The notes: generated by a model from the letters alone, not told the origin. 10,892 nucleotides of DNA from Pseudomonadota bacterium (GCA_027592105.1 JAQCLA010000063.1:1-10892); one strand, 5' to 3'; positions 1 through 7,119 are shown, counted from the stretch's first letter. Program-made: numbers and translations.

Positions 1-44
1 CAAAGCGTGCCGATGACCGCCAAAATGCCAAAAATCTGCTTCAT
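1..44 (-). CDS. 5' end of an unidentified gene, probably with a signal peptide or membrane anchor (partial)
   Basis: Read on the minus strand, an ATG at 44-42 opens a frame that stays open to the window edge and encodes MKQIFGILAVIGTL (14 residues). A Lys followed by a run of hydrophobic residues is what the start of a Sec signal peptide or an N-terminal membrane helix looks like. A purine-rich AGGTGG just upstream on the same strand is a plausible ribosome binding site. The gene is divergent from the ChaC-like gene, with about 75 bases between the two starts. The fragment is too short for a family call. Confidence is limited because only 14 codons are visible. Confidence 0.45.
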   Translation of the reverse strand, partial: MKQIFGILAVIGTL

Positions 45-104
45 GCACCACCTACCGCCGCTGCGCCGCTTTGGGTATAGCCGCGCCGAACGCTGCTGAC
101 CATG

Positions 105-110
105 CGGGAG
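105..110 (+). promoter_or_regulatory. Ribosome binding site that decides the chaC start
   Basis: The sequence CGGGAG sits 9 bases before the ATG at 120. An in-frame ATG at 102 has no comparable purine-rich stretch upstream, and starting there would add six residues not expected in the family. I therefore take 120 as the start. Confidence 0.55.
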
Positions 111-119
111 AATGCGGGC

Positions 120-656
120 ATGAAGGATCTTTGGGTTTTCGGCTATGGTTCGCTTTTGTGGAACCCCGGTTTTGCCGTGGCTGAAACACGCCAAGCCTGC
201 CTTCGTGGCTGGCGGCGGAGCTTTTGCATGACCTCGATCCATCATCGCGGCACGGTTGACGCGCCGGGTTTGGTGCTGGCGCTTGACCGGGCCGATGGCG
301 CGCTGTGCCACGGCGTGGCCTTCCGCGTGGCTGGTTGCGATGCGGCGGCGACCTTGGGTTATTTGCGGGCGCGTGAACTGGTCTCATCCGCTTATCTGGA
401 AACCCGCCAAAGTGTGACCTTGGATTGCGGCCAGATCTTGGATGATGTGCTGACCTATGTGATCGATCCCTTGCACGAGCAATATTGCACCTGGCCGCTT
501 GAGGCGCAGGCCCAGATCATCGCCCATGCCATCGGTGGGCGCGGGCCGAATGATGAATATCTGGAGAATACTGCCCATCATCTGCACCTTTTGGGTCTGC
601 CCGATCCGGATTTGGATTGGCTCGTTGCACGTGTGCGCCAGATCAAAGCAAGTTAG
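120..656 (+). CDS. chaC: ChaC-type gamma-glutamylcyclotransferase
   Basis: The 178-residue protein has the hallmark N-terminal motif of the ChaC/GGCT fold, WVFGYGSLLWNPGF at residues 5-18, which forms the substrate-binding loop. The likely catalytic Glu is E86 in the segment GYLRAREL. The family motif GxxGxNxEYL appears as GGRGPNDEYL at about residues 139-148. ChaC enzymes are cytosolic and cleave the gamma-glutamyl bond of glutathione, giving 5-oxoproline and Cys-Gly. Length and motif spacing fit a complete enzyme. The start at 120 is chosen over an ATG at 102 because of the CGGGAG ribosome site and because family members begin a few residues before WVFGYGS. It is followed by the ExbB-like gene after 72 bases on the same strand, so they may be co-transcribed, although no functional link is obvious. 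The family call is firm; substrate specificity is inferred. Confidence 0.9.
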   Translation: MKDLWVFGYGSLLWNPGFAVAETRQACLRGWRRSFCMTSIHHRGTVDAPGLVLALDRADGALCHGVAFRVAGCDAAATLGYLRARELVSSAYLETRQSVTLDCGQILDDVLTYVIDPLHEQYCTWPLEAQAQIIAHAIGGRGPNDEYLENTAHHLHLLGLPDPDLDWLVARVRQIKAS

Positions 657-728
657 GCGTGTCATGCATTGGCATATCGCGCCCGCCGCTGTAGATTGCC
701 CCTGCATAGAAAGAACCGGGCCGGAGCC

Positions 729-1937
729 ATGGCGAGCAGAGAAGACATAGGCGCAGAGAAGCGGCTTACCCATATCACGCGACCGACGCGCCAGATCGGT
801 TTGATGGTCATCATCTGTGCGGCGGTCATCGCAGGTGGCGTGATGATTTGGCCTGCGGTGCAGCCGGTCTTCTTGGCTTCACCCGTGCTTAACGGCACGA
901 TTGGTGTCGTCTTCGTGGTGGGCGTTCTTGCCTGCTATATGCAGGTGTTTCAGCTTTTCTCTTCGATCACATGGATCGAGGCGATCGCGGGCAATGCCCC
1001 GCAAGATGCGACCGAGCGGCCACCGCGCCTGCTTGCGGCGATGACCGGGATTGCGCGGGTGCGGGGGCGGGCGATGCAGGTCACTGGACCTGCGGCGCGC
1101 TCGATCCTTGATTCCGTCGGATCGCGGATGGAAGAAAGCCGCGATATCACGCGCTATATTGCCAATCTACTGATTTTCCTTGGTCTTTTGGGCACGTTCT
1201 TTGGTTTGGCGACCACGGTGCCAGCGGTTGTCGATACGATCCGCTCGCTTCAGCCGACCGCGGGCGAGGAAGGCATGGCCGTTTTCGGGCGGCTGATGGA
1301 TGGGCTTGAGGATCAGTTGGGTGGCATGGGCACGGCTTTTGCTTCGTCGCTCTTGGGGCTTGCGGGCTCGCTTGTGGTGGGGTTGCTTGAGCTTTACGCG
1401 GGTCACGGCCAGAACCGCTTTTACCGCGAGTTGGAGGAATGGCTGGCCTCGATCACGCGGGTCAGCCTTGCAAGCAGCGAGGGTGAGGGTGGCGTTGATC
1501 GCAGCGCGATTGCCACGGTCCTTGATCACATGGTTGATCAGGTCGAAACCCTGCAATCGCTTTTCGCCCAATCTGAGGCGCGCCGTGCCGAGACCGAAGG
1601 GCGGATGCTGCAACTGGCCGGTGCGATCGAGGGGTTGGCGGGCCAGTTCGGACAGGCCCCCTTTGCCGCGACCGAACGGCTAGCTGCCGGTCAAGAACAG
1701 TTGGTCGAGGTTTTGGCCGCGATGCAAAGCAAGCCCGCCATAGACGAGGAAAGCCGCGCACGCCTGCGCTCGATCGATGTACAATTGCTCAAGATCCACG
1801 AAGATCTTGGCACGACGCGCGACGCCGAGATTTTGCTGTTGCGCCGCGACATCACCGATTTGACGCAAGCCTTGCGTGATCTGGTCGCGGCTGCGCGCGC
1901 ACCTGCCCGCCAGCCGCGCGGCCCAAGCGGGGGCTGA
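729..1937 (+). CDS. MotA/TolQ/ExbB-family proton-channel (stator-like) subunit
   Basis: The 402-residue protein has four predicted membrane helices at about residues 22-48, 54-77, 143-168 and 197-223. A cytoplasmic segment (78-142) separates the first pair from the second, and a roughly 180-residue polar, helix-prone tail follows. Helix 3 contains GLLGTFFGL (152-160) and helix 4 GMGTAFASSLLG (199-210), the conserved glycine/threonine-rich core of the MotA/TolQ/ExbB channel family. Such proteins form inner-membrane rings through which ions flow to drive a partner. The next gene starts 6 bases after the stop and encodes a MotB/OmpA-like partner, so the two very likely form one complex. The start at 729 (ATG) precedes MASREDIGAEKR; a TTG at 669 would add 20 residues of Arg-rich sequence unlike a real N-terminus. 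The ribosome site at 729 is poor (CGGAG only two bases away), so the start is less certain. Automated annotation would probably say 'biopolymer transporter ExbB'. The cargo or role is unknown. Confidence 0.85.
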   Translation: MASREDIGAEKRLTHITRPTRQIGLMVIICAAVIAGGVMIWPAVQPVFLASPVLNGTIGVVFVVGVLACYMQVFQLFSSITWIEAIAGNAPQDATERPPRLLAAMTGIARVRGRAMQVTGPAARSILDSVGSRMEESRDITRYIANLLIFLGLLGTFFGLATTVPAVVDTIRSLQPTAGEEGMAVFGRLMDGLEDQLGGMGTAFASSLLGLAGSLVVGLLELYAGHGQNRFYRELEEWLASITRVSLASSEGEGGVDRSAIATVLDHMVDQVETLQSLFAQSEARRAETEGRMLQLAGAIEGLAGQFGQAPFAATERLAAGQEQLVEVLAAMQSKPAIDEESRARLRSIDVQLLKIHEDLGTTRDAEILLLRRDITDLTQALRDLVAAARAPARQPRGPSGG

Positions 1938-1943
1938 GCGGTC

Positions 1944-3533
1944 ATGGCCTTTCAGCGCCGCGCCGGCAATCGCGTTTCAGGCGCCATCTGGCCGGGTTTC
2001 GTGGATGCGATCACCGCGCTTTTGATGGTGATGATCTTCATCTTGACGATCTTCATGGTGGTGCAGTTCGTGCTGTCCGAAGAGATCAACAATCAAGACG
2101 ATGAATTGAACAGCCTGAATGCCCAACTCAACGCCCTGTCTCAAGCGCTTGGGCTGGAGGAGGCGCGGGCCGCCAACCTTGAAAACCGTGTCGCGACACT
2201 CTCAAGCAGTTTGACCACCGCGCAAGGGGAGTTGGCCGCCCAAGCCGCGATGATCGCGGATTTCGAGGCGCAGGTCGCCTCGCTCATCGCGGCCAATACA
2301 TCGCTTGGTGCCGAGCGTGACCAAATACGCGCTGAGTTAGCCGAGAGCCTGAGTGCTGCCGAGGCATTGGAGCTGGCCGTGGCGACCGCGCGCAGCGAGA
2401 TCGACGCTGCCGCCGAAGAGGCCCGCCTTGCCGCTGCCCGTCGCGAAGCGCTTGAGGCCTTGATTGCCGATCTGCAAAGCGATGCCGCCGATCGTGATGC
2501 GCAGATCGTGACGCTTGAGACCGATTTATCCGAGGCCGAGGCCGCGCGGCTGGTCGAAGCTGCCGCTGCCGAGGCGCTACGCGCGCGCCTTGAAGGTGCC
2601 GATGCAGAGCTGACGGTGATGACACTTGCGCTCGAAGAACAGCGCCGACGCGCCGAAGAGACGCTGACGCTTTTGGCCGCCGCCCAAGCCGCCACCGATG
2701 CCCTGGCCGAGGCCGATGCAGCACGCGCCGCCGCCATGACAGAGGCAGAGCGTCAGGCCGCACTTTTGGCAGTTGCCAATGCTCAGCTTGCCGCGGCCGA
2801 GGCGGCCAGTGCCGAAAGCCAGCGGCAGGTCGCGCTGTTGAATGAACAGGTCGCGGCCCTGCGCCAGCAATTGGGCGCCTTGCAGGGGCTTCTTGACGAT
2901 TCCGCCGCGCGCGACGCAGCGGCCGAGGTGCAGATCGCCAATCTTGGCACCCAGCTGAACGCGGCCCTTGCCCGCGTCGCCGCCGAGCAGCAACAGCTTG
3001 CGCGCGAGCAGGCCCGCGTGGCTGATCTGGAAGCCGCCGAGGCCGCGCGCCTTGCCGCCGAAGCACAGGAGTTGGAGCGGTTTCGCTCCGAGTTCTTCGG
3101 GCGATTGCGGACCCTGTTGGAAGGGCGCGAGGGTGTGAATATCGAAGGCGACCGTTTCGTCTTTTCTTCAGAGGTGCTGTTCGAGATCGGCTCTGCCGAT
3201 CTGGCACCTGCTGGTTTGGAGCAGATCGCCAACATCGCCAGCTTGCTCAACGAGGTGGCGGTCGAGATCCCCGATACTATCGATTGGATCTTGCGGGTGG
3301 ATGGGCACACCGACAACCGCCCACTGCGCGGTGATGGTGATTTCGCCTCGAACTGGGAGTTGAGCCAAGCCCGCGCGCTTTCGGTGGTGCAATATCTTGC
3401 AGAAGAATTGGGCTTTCCTTCGGACCGTTTGGCCGCGACGGGCTTTGGCGAGTATAACCCTGTCGCCACGAATGACACGGCCGCAGGGCGTGCTTTGAAC
3501 CGGCGGATCGAATTGAAGCTGACCGAGCGCTAG
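1944..3533 (+). CDS. OmpA/MotB-like peptidoglycan-binding partner with one membrane helix and a giant coiled coil
   Basis: The 529-residue protein has three parts. Residues 1-45 hold a short basic N-terminus and one membrane helix, with WPGFVDAITALLMVM at 16-30; D21 matches the ion-binding Asp at the start of the MotB/TolR/ZorB helix. Residues about 46-385 form an Ala/Glu/Leu/Gln-rich, heptad-like coiled coil, with no proline anywhere between P17 and P422. Residues about 390-529 are an OmpA-like domain: VDGHTDNRPL (452-461), NWELSQARA with R477, and ALNRRIEL near the end. D457 and R477 correspond to the diaminopimelate-binding pair of OmpA. The expected topology is N-terminus in the cytoplasm, with the coil and wall-binding domain in the periplasm. 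It directly follows the ExbB-like gene (6-base gap), as in other motor pairs. The length of the coil is unusual: MotB, TolR and ZorB lack one of this size. Its ATG at 1944 has only a weak G-rich site upstream. Family confidence is high; the function is inferred. Confidence 0.88.
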   Translation: MAFQRRAGNRVSGAIWPGFVDAITALLMVMIFILTIFMVVQFVLSEEINNQDDELNSLNAQLNALSQALGLEEARAANLENRVATLSSSLTTAQGELAAQAAMIADFEAQVASLIAANTSLGAERDQIRAELAESLSAAEALELAVATARSEIDAAAEEARLAAARREALEALIADLQSDAADRDAQIVTLETDLSEAEAARLVEAAAAEALRARLEGADAELTVMTLALEEQRRRAEETLTLLAAAQAATDALAEADAARAAAMTEAERQAALLAVANAQLAAAEAASAESQRQVALLNEQVAALRQQLGALQGLLDDSAARDAAAEVQIANLGTQLNAALARVAAEQQQLAREQARVADLEAAEAARLAAEAQELERFRSEFFGRLRTLLEGREGVNIEGDRFVFSSEVLFEIGSADLAPAGLEQIANIASLLNEVAVEIPDTIDWILRVDGHTDNRPLRGDGDFASNWELSQARALSVVQYLAEELGFPSDRLAATGFGEYNPVATNDTAAGRALNRRIELKLTER

Positions 3534-3544
3534 CGCGCGTCGCT

Positions 3545-4504
3545 TCAGGGCGTGATGACCACGCGGGTGGTGTGGCGGTCGATCTCGGTCGTGCCATCGC
3601 GGATCAGCGTGACCTCGCCGATATAAAGGCCGGGTGGCCAGCCAGCGGCCGGGCTGCGCCGCCCCGTTGCGCGGAACAATTGCGCCTGCGTCCGCTCAAG
3701 CGTGACATCTTGGGCATGGACCGCATCGCCTGTGGCCGTGGTGATGCGTAGGCGCAGAATATCGCCGCTGCGCGCGCTGTGGATATACGCCCAAAGCACA
3801 AGCGCCGGATCGGCGGTGGTGAGCTCGCCATGATCGGCGGCACCGGTCTTGATCGCATCGAATTCCGGCACGGCGGGGGCAAACCCGGCCGACAAGATCC
3901 CGCCCGCCACATGGGGCAGGGCATCGCGCCACAGCGTAGCCTCGCCACTGCCGCAACTGCCCGTGGCGGTAGGGGCGAAGGGGTCGATCACGCGGCCCTC
4001 GTGGCGCAAGATGAACTCCAGATGCGGAAATTCCGTCCGCCCGGAATAGCCGATCAGCCCAAGTTCCGCGCCTGCGGCAATCTGTTGGCCCGCGCGCACG
4101 GTGATGGAGCCTTGCATCAAATGGCAATATTGCGTTTCCCAGCCATCGGCATGGGTGAGTGCGACGCCGTTGCCGCAACCTTGACCGTCACCCATGCTGG
4201 CGGTGCCGCCATCGGGCACGCCATCGCGCAAGGCGCGCACCACGCCATCGGCGGCCGCGACCACCACCATGCCTGCAGCCATCCCCGCCATATCTGTTGT
4301 GCGAATATCGGTGCCGGTGTGGCCATCATAGCTTTGCGGGCCGCAGGCGAAATCGCGCGCCCCCGGTCCAGGGTCGTGATCGACGAATTGCTGCAGAAAA
4401 CAGGTTTCGCCCAAGCGGCAATCGACCGGGAAAAGCAGGCGCGGCGCATCTTGTGCGGCGACGGGCCAAGCCAGAATACAAAAGAGAACAGAAAACACGC
4501 GCAT
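3545..4504 (-). CDS. Secreted M23 (LytM-like) peptidase homologue with an altered zinc-ligand motif
   Basis: The 319-residue protein starts with a Sec signal peptide (about 1-17, cleavage after PVAA), so it should be periplasmic. The LytM domain spans about residues 55-180: GHTGTDIR gives H62 and D66 (HxxxD), LTHADG and TQYCHL give H118 and H128, and GYSGRTEFPHLEF gives H161. The usual motif is HxH, but here it reads H161-L-E163, so the second His, normally a zinc ligand, is Glu. M23 enzymes cut peptide cross-links in peptidoglycan; members with missing ligands often act as regulators. The C-terminal part (about 185-319) is a beta-rich segment I do not recognise. Six cysteines after the signal peptide (29, 35, 54, 110, 127, 184) fit disulfides. 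The ATG at 4504 has AAGGTAAG about ten bases upstream. The gene converges on the OmpA-like gene with 11 bases between stops. It lies downstream of clpA on the same strand but behind a strong terminator. Confidence 0.85.
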   Translation of the reverse strand: MRVFSVLFCILAWPVAAQDAPRLLFPVDCRLGETCFLQQFVDHDPGPGARDFACGPQSYDGHTGTDIRTTDMAGMAAGMVVVAAADGVVRALRDGVPDGGTASMGDGQGCGNGVALTHADGWETQYCHLMQGSITVRAGQQIAAGAELGLIGYSGRTEFPHLEFILRHEGRVIDPFAPTATGSCGSGEATLWRDALPHVAGGILSAGFAPAVPEFDAIKTGAADHGELTTADPALVLWAYIHSARSGDILRLRITTATGDAVHAQDVTLERTQAQLFRATGRRSPAAGWPPGLYIGEVTLIRDGTTEIDRHTTRVVITP

Positions 4505-4534
4505 GGTTGCAGCTTACCTTATCGCTGCAAAAGA

Positions 4535-4567
4535 AAAAGGCCCGGCATGGGTGATGCCGGGCCTTTT
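4535..4567 (-). terminator. Strong intrinsic terminator after clpA
   Basis: Positions 4535-4548 (AAAAGGCCCGGCAT) pair perfectly with 4554-4567 (ATGCCGGGCCTTTT) across a 5-base loop, giving a 14-bp stem. Read on the minus strand, the stem is followed by TTTTTCTTTTG when the terminal A-U pairs are counted, a classic U-tract. It begins about 20 bases after the clpA stop, so it should end the clpA transcript. On the plus strand the T-run is shorter and no gene ends there. Confidence 0.88.
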
Positions 4568-4587
4568 GTCGATCTGGTCGCGCAGGA

Positions 4588-6924
4588 TCAATCCGCAGTC
4601 AAAAGCGGTGGCTTTTTCGCGCTGATACGCGGGGCGCCGGGGGCTTCGATCTGCAGGTCGATCTTGTTGTCCTTGACCGAGACTTTCACATTGCCGCCCT
4701 TGGCAAGCGAGCCAAACAGCAACTCTTCGGCCAAGGGCTTTTTGATATGCTCTTGGATCACGCGGCCAAGTGGGCGCGCGCCCATCCGGTCGTCGTAGCC
4801 CGCATCACCCAGCCAAGCCGCAGCCTCGGGCGTGAGTTCGATGGTTACGTTGCGATCCATCAGCTGCGCCTCGAGCTGGAGGACGAATTTCTCGACCACC
4901 TGCATGATGACCTCTTTCGGCAGCGAGCCGAAGGAGATGATCGCATCCAGACGGTTGCGGAATTCGGGCGTGAAGGTGCGTTCGATGGCGGCTGTATCCT
5001 CGCCCTCGCGCTTGTCGCGGCCAAAGCCGATCGCGGCTTTCTGCATATCGGCCGCGCCAGCGTTCGAGGTCATGATCAAGATCACATTGCGGAAATCGAC
5101 CTTGCGCCCGTTGTGGTCGGTCAGCGTGCCGTGGTCCATGACCTGCAACAGGATGTTGAAGACATCGGGATGGGCTTTCTCGATCTCGTCCAAGAGCAAC
5201 ACGCAATGCGGGTGCTGGTCGATCCCATCGGTCAAAAGCCCGCCTTGGTCGAAACCGACATAGCCGGGCGGTGCGCCGATCAGGCGGCTGACTGCGTGCT
5301 TTTCCATGTATTCCGACATGTCGAAGCGCAGCAGTTGTACGCCCAGCGTATCGGCCAGTTGCTTTGCCACCTCGGTCTTGCCGACGCCGGTTGGCCCCGC
5401 GAACAGGTAGTTGCCGATGGGCTTTTCCGGCTCGCGTAGGCCAGCACGGGCCAGCTTGATCGCGCTTGCCAATGCCTCTATCGCGGTATCTTGGCCAAAG
5501 ACGACGCGCTTGAGCGTCACCTCAAGATCCTTGAGCACGCTGGCGTCATCTTTGGAGACATTCTTGGGCGGGATGCGGGCGATCTTGGCCACAACCTCTT
5601 CGATTTCCTTGGCACCAAGCGTTTTGCGGCGCTTGCTTTCGGCGACCAGATGCTGGGCGGCACCCGCCTCGTCGATCACATCGATGGCTTTGTCGGGCAG
5701 CTTGCGGTCGTTGATGTAACGCGCGGACAATTCCACCGCCGCCTTGATCGCGTCGGCGGTGTATTTCAGTCCATGATGCTCTTCGAAATAGGGCTTGAGA
5801 CCCTTGAGGATCTTGATCGTGTCTTCGACCGAAGGCTCGTTCACGTCGATCTTTTGGAACCGGCGGCTCAGCGCGCGGTCCTTTTCGAAATGCTGGCGGA
5901 ATTCCTTGTAGGTGGTCGAGCCCATGCAGCGCAGCTTGCCGCCCTGAAGCGCGGGCTTGAGCAGGTTGGAGGCATCCATCGCGCCACCCGAGGTCGCACC
6001 TGCACCGATAACCGTGTGGATCTCGTCGATGAACAAGATCGCATCGGGATGCTCTTCCAGCTCGTTGACCACGGCTTTCAGCCGCTCTTCGAAATCGCCG
6101 CGATAGCGGGTTCCGGCCAAAAGCGCGCCCATGTCGAGCGAATAGATCGTGGAATTGGCCAGCACCTCGGGCGTGTCACCTTCGACGATCTTCTTGGCCA
6201 GACCTTCGGCGATGGCGGTTTTGCCAACGCCGGGATCACCCACCAGCAGCGGGTTGTTCTTGCGGCGGCGGCACAGCACTTGGATGCAGCGCTCAACCTC
6301 GTGATGGCGACCGATCAGCGGGTCGATATCGCCCTTGCGCGATTTCACGTTCAGATCGACGCAGTATTTGGCCAGTGCCGAATCCTTTGCCTCGCCACCT
6401 TCGGACCCGCCGGCTGTGCTTGTGCCGGTCTCATCTTCCAGATCGGTGGCGCCTGTGATCGGCCGGCTTTCGCCGTAGGACGGGTCCTTGGCGACGCCAT
6501 GGGCGATGAAATTCACCGCATCATAGCGGGTCATATCCTGTTCTTGCAGGAAATAGGCCGCGTTCGATTCGCGCTCGGCGAAGATTGCGACCAGCACATT
6601 GGCCCCCGTCACCTCTGTCCGGCCAGAGGATTGCACATGGATCGCGGCGCGCTGGATCACGCGCTGGAAGGCAGCGGTCGGCACGGCCTCGGAGCCTTCG
6701 ACATCGGTTTCCAAGGTCGACAGATCATCATCGATGAATGCCACCAAGGTTTCGCGCAGCGATTCGATATCGACCGAACACGCAAGCATGACCTTGCGCG
6801 CTTCGGGTTCGTCGAGCAGTGCCAAAAGCAGATGCTCGAGCGTGGCGAGTTCGTGGCGACGCGCATTCGCATTCGCGAGTGCAGCGTGAATGGCCTGCTC
6901 AAGTGTTGTCGAAAAAGACGGCAC
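4588..6924 (-). CDS. clpA: ATP-dependent Clp protease ATP-binding subunit ClpA
   Basis: The 778-residue AAA+ unfoldase feeds substrates to ClpP in the cytosol. The N-domain (about 1-143, opening with an alpha-helical repeat around HELATLEHLLLALL) is followed by an acidic, Gly/Ser-rich linker (about 150-185). The first ATPase domain has Walker A GDPGVGKT (229-236), Walker B ILFIDE (296-301), pore loop GTRYRG (271-276) and Arg fingers R354-R355. The second has Walker A GPTGVGKT (510-517), Walker B VLLLDE (575-580), pore loop GYVG (554-557) and sensor-2 GAR (715-717). IGF at 632-634 is the ClpP-docking loop, which separates ClpA from ClpB. Length is close to E. coli ClpA (758). The start is GTG at 6924-6922, supported by AAAGGAG seven bases upstream. 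The adaptor gene clpS, often found next to clpA, is not adjacent here: gloB lies upstream on the same strand and a terminator downstream. Transcription probably starts in the 195-base gap after gloB. Confidence 0.97.
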   Translation of the reverse strand: MPSFSTTLEQAIHAALANANARRHELATLEHLLLALLDEPEARKVMLACSVDIESLRETLVAFIDDDLSTLETDVEGSEAVPTAAFQRVIQRAAIHVQSSGRTEVTGANVLVAIFAERESNAAYFLQEQDMTRYDAVNFIAHGVAKDPSYGESRPITGATDLEDETGTSTAGGSEGGEAKDSALAKYCVDLNVKSRKGDIDPLIGRHHEVERCIQVLCRRRKNNPLLVGDPGVGKTAIAEGLAKKIVEGDTPEVLANSTIYSLDMGALLAGTRYRGDFEERLKAVVNELEEHPDAILFIDEIHTVIGAGATSGGAMDASNLLKPALQGGKLRCMGSTTYKEFRQHFEKDRALSRRFQKIDVNEPSVEDTIKILKGLKPYFEEHHGLKYTADAIKAAVELSARYINDRKLPDKAIDVIDEAGAAQHLVAESKRRKTLGAKEIEEVVAKIARIPPKNVSKDDASVLKDLEVTLKRVVFGQDTAIEALASAIKLARAGLREPEKPIGNYLFAGPTGVGKTEVAKQLADTLGVQLLRFDMSEYMEKHAVSRLIGAPPGYVGFDQGGLLTDGIDQHPHCVLLLDEIEKAHPDVFNILLQVMDHGTLTDHNGRKVDFRNVILIMTSNAGAADMQKAAIGFGRDKREGEDTAAIERTFTPEFRNRLDAIISFGSLPKEVIMQVVEKFVLQLEAQLMDRNVTIELTPEAAAWLGDAGYDDRMGARPLGRVIQEHIKKPLAEELLFGSLAKGGNVKVSVKDNKIDLQIEAPGAPRISAKKPPLLTAD

Positions 6925-6931
6925 GGTCGTG

Positions 6932-6938
6932 CTCCTTT
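6932..6938 (-). promoter_or_regulatory. clpA ribosome binding site
   Basis: On the minus strand AAAGGAG lies seven bases before the GTG at 6924. This near-perfect Shine-Dalgarno match settles the non-ATG start of clpA. Confidence 0.8.
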
Positions 6939-7013
6939 ACGCGTGCATCGGTTCTGCTTTGGGCGGCGCCGATGATGGCCTCATAGTGTTAAGCTTCGCT
7001 TTCTGTGCGTCCG

Positions 7014-7020
7014 TTTCAAG
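7014..7020 (-). promoter_or_regulatory. Candidate -35 element of a clpA promoter
   Basis: The minus strand reads CTTGAAA here, about 90 bases before the clpA start. It matches the -35 element of both housekeeping (TTGAAA) and heat-shock sigma-32 (CTTGAAA) promoters. Heat-shock control of clpA would make sense, but I find no convincing -10 element at the right spacing for either sigma factor, so this is tentative. Confidence 0.25.
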
Positions 7021-7081
7021 GAGAAACTGCACAAGGTTTCGTGTGCGGGGCGTGTTTTGCCCTCTAGTTCTTGCTCTGTGG

Positions 7082-7110
7082 CAGGCTGCATAAATTTTAT
7101 GCACAGCCTG
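7082..7110. repeat. Inverted repeat just after the gloB stop (terminator or operator)
   Basis: The core TGCATAAAATTTATGCA (7087-7103) is a near-continuous dyad with one central base. It is extended on both sides by CAGGC (7082-7086) and GCCTG (7106-7110), offset by two extra bases on the right. As RNA on the minus strand it would form a bulged hairpin about ten bases after the gloB stop, but no U-tract follows. It could be a weak gloB terminator or a protein-binding site upstream of clpA. Confidence 0.45.
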
Positions 7111-7119
7111 GCAGAGGTC

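Noticed and set aside
2141..3478. Ser/Ala/Arg-rich minus-strand frames over the coiled-coil gene
   Set aside because: These are shadows of the repetitive GCC/GAG codons of the plus-strand gene and have no family features.
729..3533. A complete Zorya anti-phage system
   Set aside because: Only the ZorA/ZorB-like architecture is present. No ZorC, ZorD (helicase) or ZorE gene lies in the window. The B subunit has a long periplasmic coil that ZorB lacks, and the neighbours are housekeeping genes.
729..3533. Flagellar MotAB or classical Tol-Pal/ExbBD
   Set aside because: There is no flagellar, tolA/tolB or tonB context. TolR and ExbD have no OmpA domain. The tail and coil lengths do not fit MotA or MotB.
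3527..3536. GCGCTAGCGC palindrome at the end of the OmpA-like gene
   Set aside because: A 10-base palindrome in GC-rich DNA that includes the stop codon is too short, and has no T-run, to be called a terminator.
3779..4798. A 339-residue plus-strand frame
   Set aside because: It covers the M23 gene and terminator antisense and crosses the 14-bp hairpin; the M23 frame has signal peptide and motifs.
5491..6975. A 494-residue open frame on the plus strand
   Set aside because: It lies entirely antisense to clpA, whose frame has all AAA+ motifs. The antisense translation resembles no family and is explained by high-GC codon bias.
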